Source: an uncultured Litoreibacter sp. (GTDB lineage Bacteria > Pseudomonadota > Alphaproteobacteria > Rhodobacterales > Rhodobacteraceae). From it: 39,171 nucleotides of DNA. Below, in pieces: positions 36,919 through 39,171 of the stretch. A program made the translations under genes and the position numbers. The stretch's first letter is position 1, and each line of letters opens with the position of its first letter. The notes beneath the pieces were generated by a model. That model worked only from the letters and a program-made list of their open reading frames with translations, ran no database searches and was not told the origin of the DNA. The stretch lies in NCBI GenBank assembly GCA_938030665.1, contig CALHHY010000078.1, forward strand, positions 1-39,171, read 5' to 3'.

Positions 36919-37695
36919 ATGCAATATGACACCATCAAATATTCTGTCCGCAACGGGTTGGGCCTGATCGAATTTTCCCGCCCCGATGTGATGAACGCGT
37001 TGAACACGCAGATGCGGGCCGAAATCCTGCATGCCGTGAAGGCCGCAGAGAAAGAGGCGCGCGTGCTGGTGATGACCGGCAAGGGGCGTGCGTTTTGCTC
37101 AGGGCAGGATTTGGGGGACCGCACGACGGTCGCCCGGATTGATCTGGAGCGGACCCTGCGCGATGAATATGTGCCGATGCTCATGGCGATCTACGATTGC
37201 AAAATCCCTGTCATATCTGCTGTGAACGGCCCGGCGGCCGGGGCAGGGGCGAACCTGGCGCTGTCGGCTGACGTCGTGATTGCCACGGAAAGCGCGGTTT
37301 TTCTGCAGGCCTTCACCCGCATTGGCCTGATGCCTGACGCGGGTGGCACCTATTTTCTGCCACGCCAGATCGGGATGCCGAAGGCCATGGGCGCGTCGCT
37401 TTTTGCGGAGCCGGTAACGGCGCAGCAGGCTTCCGACTGGGGGATGATCTGGGAGGCCGTGCCGGACGAGGCTTTTGACGCCCATTGGAAGGACCGCGCA
37501 GCGCAGCTGGCTAATGGCCCAACGGCGGCCTACCGCCGGGTGAAGCAGGCTATCCGCAAGACCTACGACAACTCGCTTGAAAAGCAGCTGATGCTTGAGG
37601 CCAAGCTGCAGGGCGAGCTGGGCAAAAGCCATGATTTCCGCGAAGGTGTCCTCGCTTTCCTCGAAAAACGCGCTGCTGGCTTCGAAGGGCGCTAA
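36919..37695 (+). CDS. Enoyl-CoA hydratase/isomerase, PaaG-like
   Basis: A 258-residue crotonase-fold enzyme. Seen: FSRPDVMNALNTQM, the oxyanion-hole/active-site region GRAFCSGQDLGDR, then NGPAAGAGANLALSADVV and FTRIGLMPDAGGTYFLPRQIG. The CSGQDLGD and PDAGGT pattern resembles PaaG, the epoxyphenylacetyl-CoA isomerase, but no phenylacetate genes are nearby and a general fatty-acid hydratase is possible. ATG 36919 follows GAGGGG; ATG 36904 would place that site inside the gene. Confidence 0.9.
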   Translation: MQYDTIKYSVRNGLGLIEFSRPDVMNALNTQMRAEILHAVKAAEKEARVLVMTGKGRAFCSGQDLGDRTTVARIDLERTLRDEYVPMLMAIYDCKIPVISAVNGPAAGAGANLALSADVVIATESAVFLQAFTRIGLMPDAGGTYFLPRQIGMPKAMGASLFAEPVTAQQASDWGMIWEAVPDEAFDAHWKDRAAQLANGPTAAYRRVKQAIRKTYDNSLEKQLMLEAKLQGELGKSHDFREGVLAFLEKRAAGFEGR

Positions 37696-37820
37696 ATAAA
37701 CATAAACTTTAAGTATAAAGCGGCCCCGGCACCTGATTGATAGCCGTTTCTCGCCGCATTTCGACCATGAACCCGGACTTTCTTGTGCGCTGAGGGGCGC
37801 ATCATAGCAAAGGACGAAAA

Positions 37821-38987
37821 ATGGCGGAAATGACCTTTCAGCTTACTGGCGATGTAAATGTAAGCGTGACGGTTTCTGAGTTGAGCGATGGAACGTTGCA
37901 GTTCGATCTTGTTGTACTTGATGACACTGGATCGATTGGCGATCTCAACGGGCTGTTTTTTGATATTGCCGATGACGGGATGGTCGACGGTCTGATGGTG
38001 TCTGGTGCTGATGTCACGGATAGCGCTTTTAACGCCAACCGGGTGACCAAGGTGGATGGCTACAACAACGTCAATGGCGAAGTTACTGGTGACTACGGCA
38101 AGTTTGACGGGGGCGTCCAGTTCGGGACCAGCGGGATTGGCGTTGATGACATCCGCGAAACGAGCTTCATCTTAAGCCATGAAGGTGGGACGTTGACGCT
38201 TGATGATCTGTTGGGTCAGGACTTTGCGGTGCGTCTGACCTCTGTGGGGGAAGAAGATGGCAGCCGCGACGACTCTCTTAAGATCGGTGGGGAGGCTCCT
38301 ACCGACCCCGATCCGGTTGACCCAGTTGAGCCGATTGACCCCGAAGGTCCGACCGATCCGGTTGACCCAGTTGAGCCGATTGACCCCGAAGGCCCAACCG
38401 ACCCGGTTGACCCCGTCGAGCCGATTGACCCCGAAGGTCCGACCGATCCGGTTGACCCAGTTGAGCCGATTGACCCCGAAGGCCCAATCGATCCGGTTGA
38501 TCCTGTTGAGCCGATTGATCCAGAGGGCCCAACCGACCCGGTCGATCCAGTTGAGCCGATTGACCCTGAGGGTCCGACCGATCCGGTCGATCCCGTCGAC
38601 CCGATTGATCCCGAAGGTCCGACCGATCCGGTCGATCCCGTTGACCCGATTGACCCCGAGGGCCCGACCGACCCTGTTGATCCTGTCGAGCCGATTGACC
38701 CCGAAGGTCCGACCGACCCGGTTGATCCAGTTGAGCCGATTGATCCAGAGGGTCCGACAGAACCGGAGTTTCCTTTCGAACCCATCTCGCCTGAAAGCGG
38801 GGCAGATGATGTCTTCGACTTCGCGCCTTTGGACCCGGCCACGGGTGATGATCCTGCCCTTCTTGATGATCCGTTCATCGCGCCCGAAGGTGACGAGGCT
38901 CCGGTGGAGGAGGTCGTCCCACAGCCAATGCCGGAGGAAGAGATCTTGCCGGAGCTGCCTACCCTCGATGACGGGTTCCTGGGCTAA
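37821..38987 (+). CDS. Acidic repeat protein with ten DPVDPVEPIDPEGPT units
   Basis: A 388-residue protein in three parts. Residues 1-160 form a beta-rich domain with boxes GDLNGLFFDIADDGMVDG, FGTSGIGVDDIRETSF and QDFAVRLTSVG, of a type I associate with exported proteins of marine bacteria but cannot name. Residues 164-313 are ten tandem 15-residue units, DPVDPVEPIDPEGPT with small changes (E to D, T to I). The tail is acidic and ends PTLDDGFLG. There is no signal peptide or membrane segment and very few basic residues. A type I-secreted or surface-spacer role is an inference. ATG 37821 follows AAAGGACG. Confidence 0.85.
   Translation: MAEMTFQLTGDVNVSVTVSELSDGTLQFDLVVLDDTGSIGDLNGLFFDIADDGMVDGLMVSGADVTDSAFNANRVTKVDGYNNVNGEVTGDYGKFDGGVQFGTSGIGVDDIRETSFILSHEGGTLTLDDLLGQDFAVRLTSVGEEDGSRDDSLKIGGEAPTDPDPVDPVEPIDPEGPTDPVDPVEPIDPEGPTDPVDPVEPIDPEGPTDPVDPVEPIDPEGPIDPVDPVEPIDPEGPTDPVDPVEPIDPEGPTDPVDPVDPIDPEGPTDPVDPVDPIDPEGPTDPVDPVEPIDPEGPTDPVDPVEPIDPEGPTEPEFPFEPISPESGADDVFDFAPLDPATGDDPALLDDPFIAPEGDEAPVEEVVPQPMPEEEILPELPTLDDGFLG
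38310..38759 (+). repeat. Tandem repeat, ten units of 45 bp
   Basis: Ten in-frame 45-base units encode the Pro/Asp repeat. Third codon positions vary between units (GAC/GAT, CCC/CCG/CCA/CCT, GTT/GTC). Units 2 and 4 are identical apart from the last codon, while other units differ more, suggesting block duplication followed by drift. Confidence 0.95.
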
Positions 38988-39030
38988 GGTCATAGCCGTT
39001 GGCTTCGACCGGATAGGTCACTTAAACCAG

Positions 39031-39065
39031 AAGGGCCGCCAGTTTATTGGCGGCCCTTTGCTGTT
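39031..39065. terminator. Bidirectional terminator-like hairpin
   Basis: AAGGGCCGCC (39031-39040) and GGCGGCCCTT (39049-39058) form a perfect 10-base stem around eight bases, with TTTTT at 39063-39067 shortly after. It separates the repeat-protein gene from the converging oxidase gene, and could serve both. Confidence 0.7.
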
Positions 39066-39086
39066 TTTCGAAAAAAAGCGCGCGCC

Positions 39087-39171
39087 CTAGTGCTGCCCAT
39101 CCGCGATCTTGTTGGCGAAGTCATGGTTGGTGTCGCGATGTGCTGCCTCATCGGCGCGAATGACGATGACC
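39087..39171 (-). CDS. Alternative oxidase, C-terminal fragment (5' partial at edge)
   Basis: The minus-strand frame running in from the right edge reads VIVIRADEAAHRDTNHDF and ends AND...GQH at TAG (39089-39087). RADEAxHRxxNH is the C-terminal di-iron motif of alternative oxidases, the cyanide-insensitive ubiquinol oxidase of the inner membrane; the Glu and His of ExxH are both present. Only 27 codons are visible, so start, length and other iron ligands cannot be checked. Confidence 0.75.
   Translation of the reverse strand, partial: VIVIRADEAAHRDTNHDFANKIADGQH

Noticed and set aside
38216-38878. Collagen-like Gly-X-Y protein on the minus strand (GSIGSTGSTGSVGPSG repeats)
   Set aside because: It is the exact antisense reading of the DPVDPVEPIDPEGPT repeat, since a 45-base repeat repeats in all frames. 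The sense frame has a ribosome site, a non-repetitive domain and no upstream conflict.

Overview
The window looks like a chromosomal segment of an alphaproteobacterium of the Rhodobacteraceae (Roseobacter group). The evidence is a GC-rich codon pattern, TrmFO-type tRNA methylation, a Usg protein, an RNA-type holin of the gene-transfer-agent (GTA) family, a TRAP transporter, GTTC-N7-GTTC (alphaproteobacterial LexA-type) sites and many ATGA/GTGA gene overlaps. Most of it is housekeeping sequence. Accessory or decaying stretches lie at about 11.7-14.4 kb, 18.9-19.2 kb, 24.6-26.4 kb and 37.8-39.0 kb.

Layout. 1-4.2 kb: DNA ligase ligA (5' end outside the window) overlapping recG. 4.2-4.65 kb: a small putative membrane-peptide gene behind a LexA-type box, then a possible structured RNA ending in a strong terminator. 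4.6-5.5 kb: an IscU/NifU-like scaffold gene divergent from hisI. 5.5-8.4 kb (minus): trmFO, a SAM methyltransferase and gluQ, so two of three are tRNA modification genes. 8.4-11.3 kb (minus): gyrA with its own terminator and a palindrome-covered promoter. 11.4 kb: usg. 11.9-14.4 kb: a cassette of visibly lower GC with a LysR regulator divergent from a cytochrome b561 and an MsrQ/ferric-reductase-like membrane protein, followed by a PepSY relic. 14.4-19.0 kb: a two-gene RND efflux operon followed by the N-terminal stump of a MATE transporter. 19.2-21.2 kb: dsbB and a DedA-family gene (minus), divergent from a zinc metallopeptidase. 21.3-24.4 kb: a complete TRAP transporter (P, Q, M). 24.5 kb: tRNA-Leu(CAA) with a good promoter.

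Downstream of the tRNA is about 1.1 kb without a convincing gene but with an AT-rich nested palindrome and several hairpins, then a stand-alone Hint-domain protein with substituted histidines. 26.4-28.8 kb (minus): a MobA/MocA-like nucleotidyltransferase, an SMR efflux protein and icd. 28.9-29.9 kb (minus): an HD phosphohydrolase and a flavin reductase, divergent from a class III aminotransferase and agmatinase that may together handle agmatine/putrescine. 32.4-35.7 kb (plus): an acyltransferase, murI, argC and ccmE. 35.7-36.8 kb: a muramidase plus 3-TM holin pair of the kind used for GTA release. 36.9 kb: an enoyl-CoA hydratase. 37.8-39.0 kb: an acidic protein with ten 15-residue Pro/Asp repeats. 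The right edge holds the C-terminus of an alternative oxidase (minus).

The most unusual items are the LexA-box small membrane protein, the palindromic AT-rich segment after tRNA-Leu, the Hint protein with lost histidines, the Pro/Asp repeat protein and the detached GTA lysis pair. I found no CRISPR array, complete insertion sequence or prophage. All assignments come from reading motifs by eye; no database search was run.
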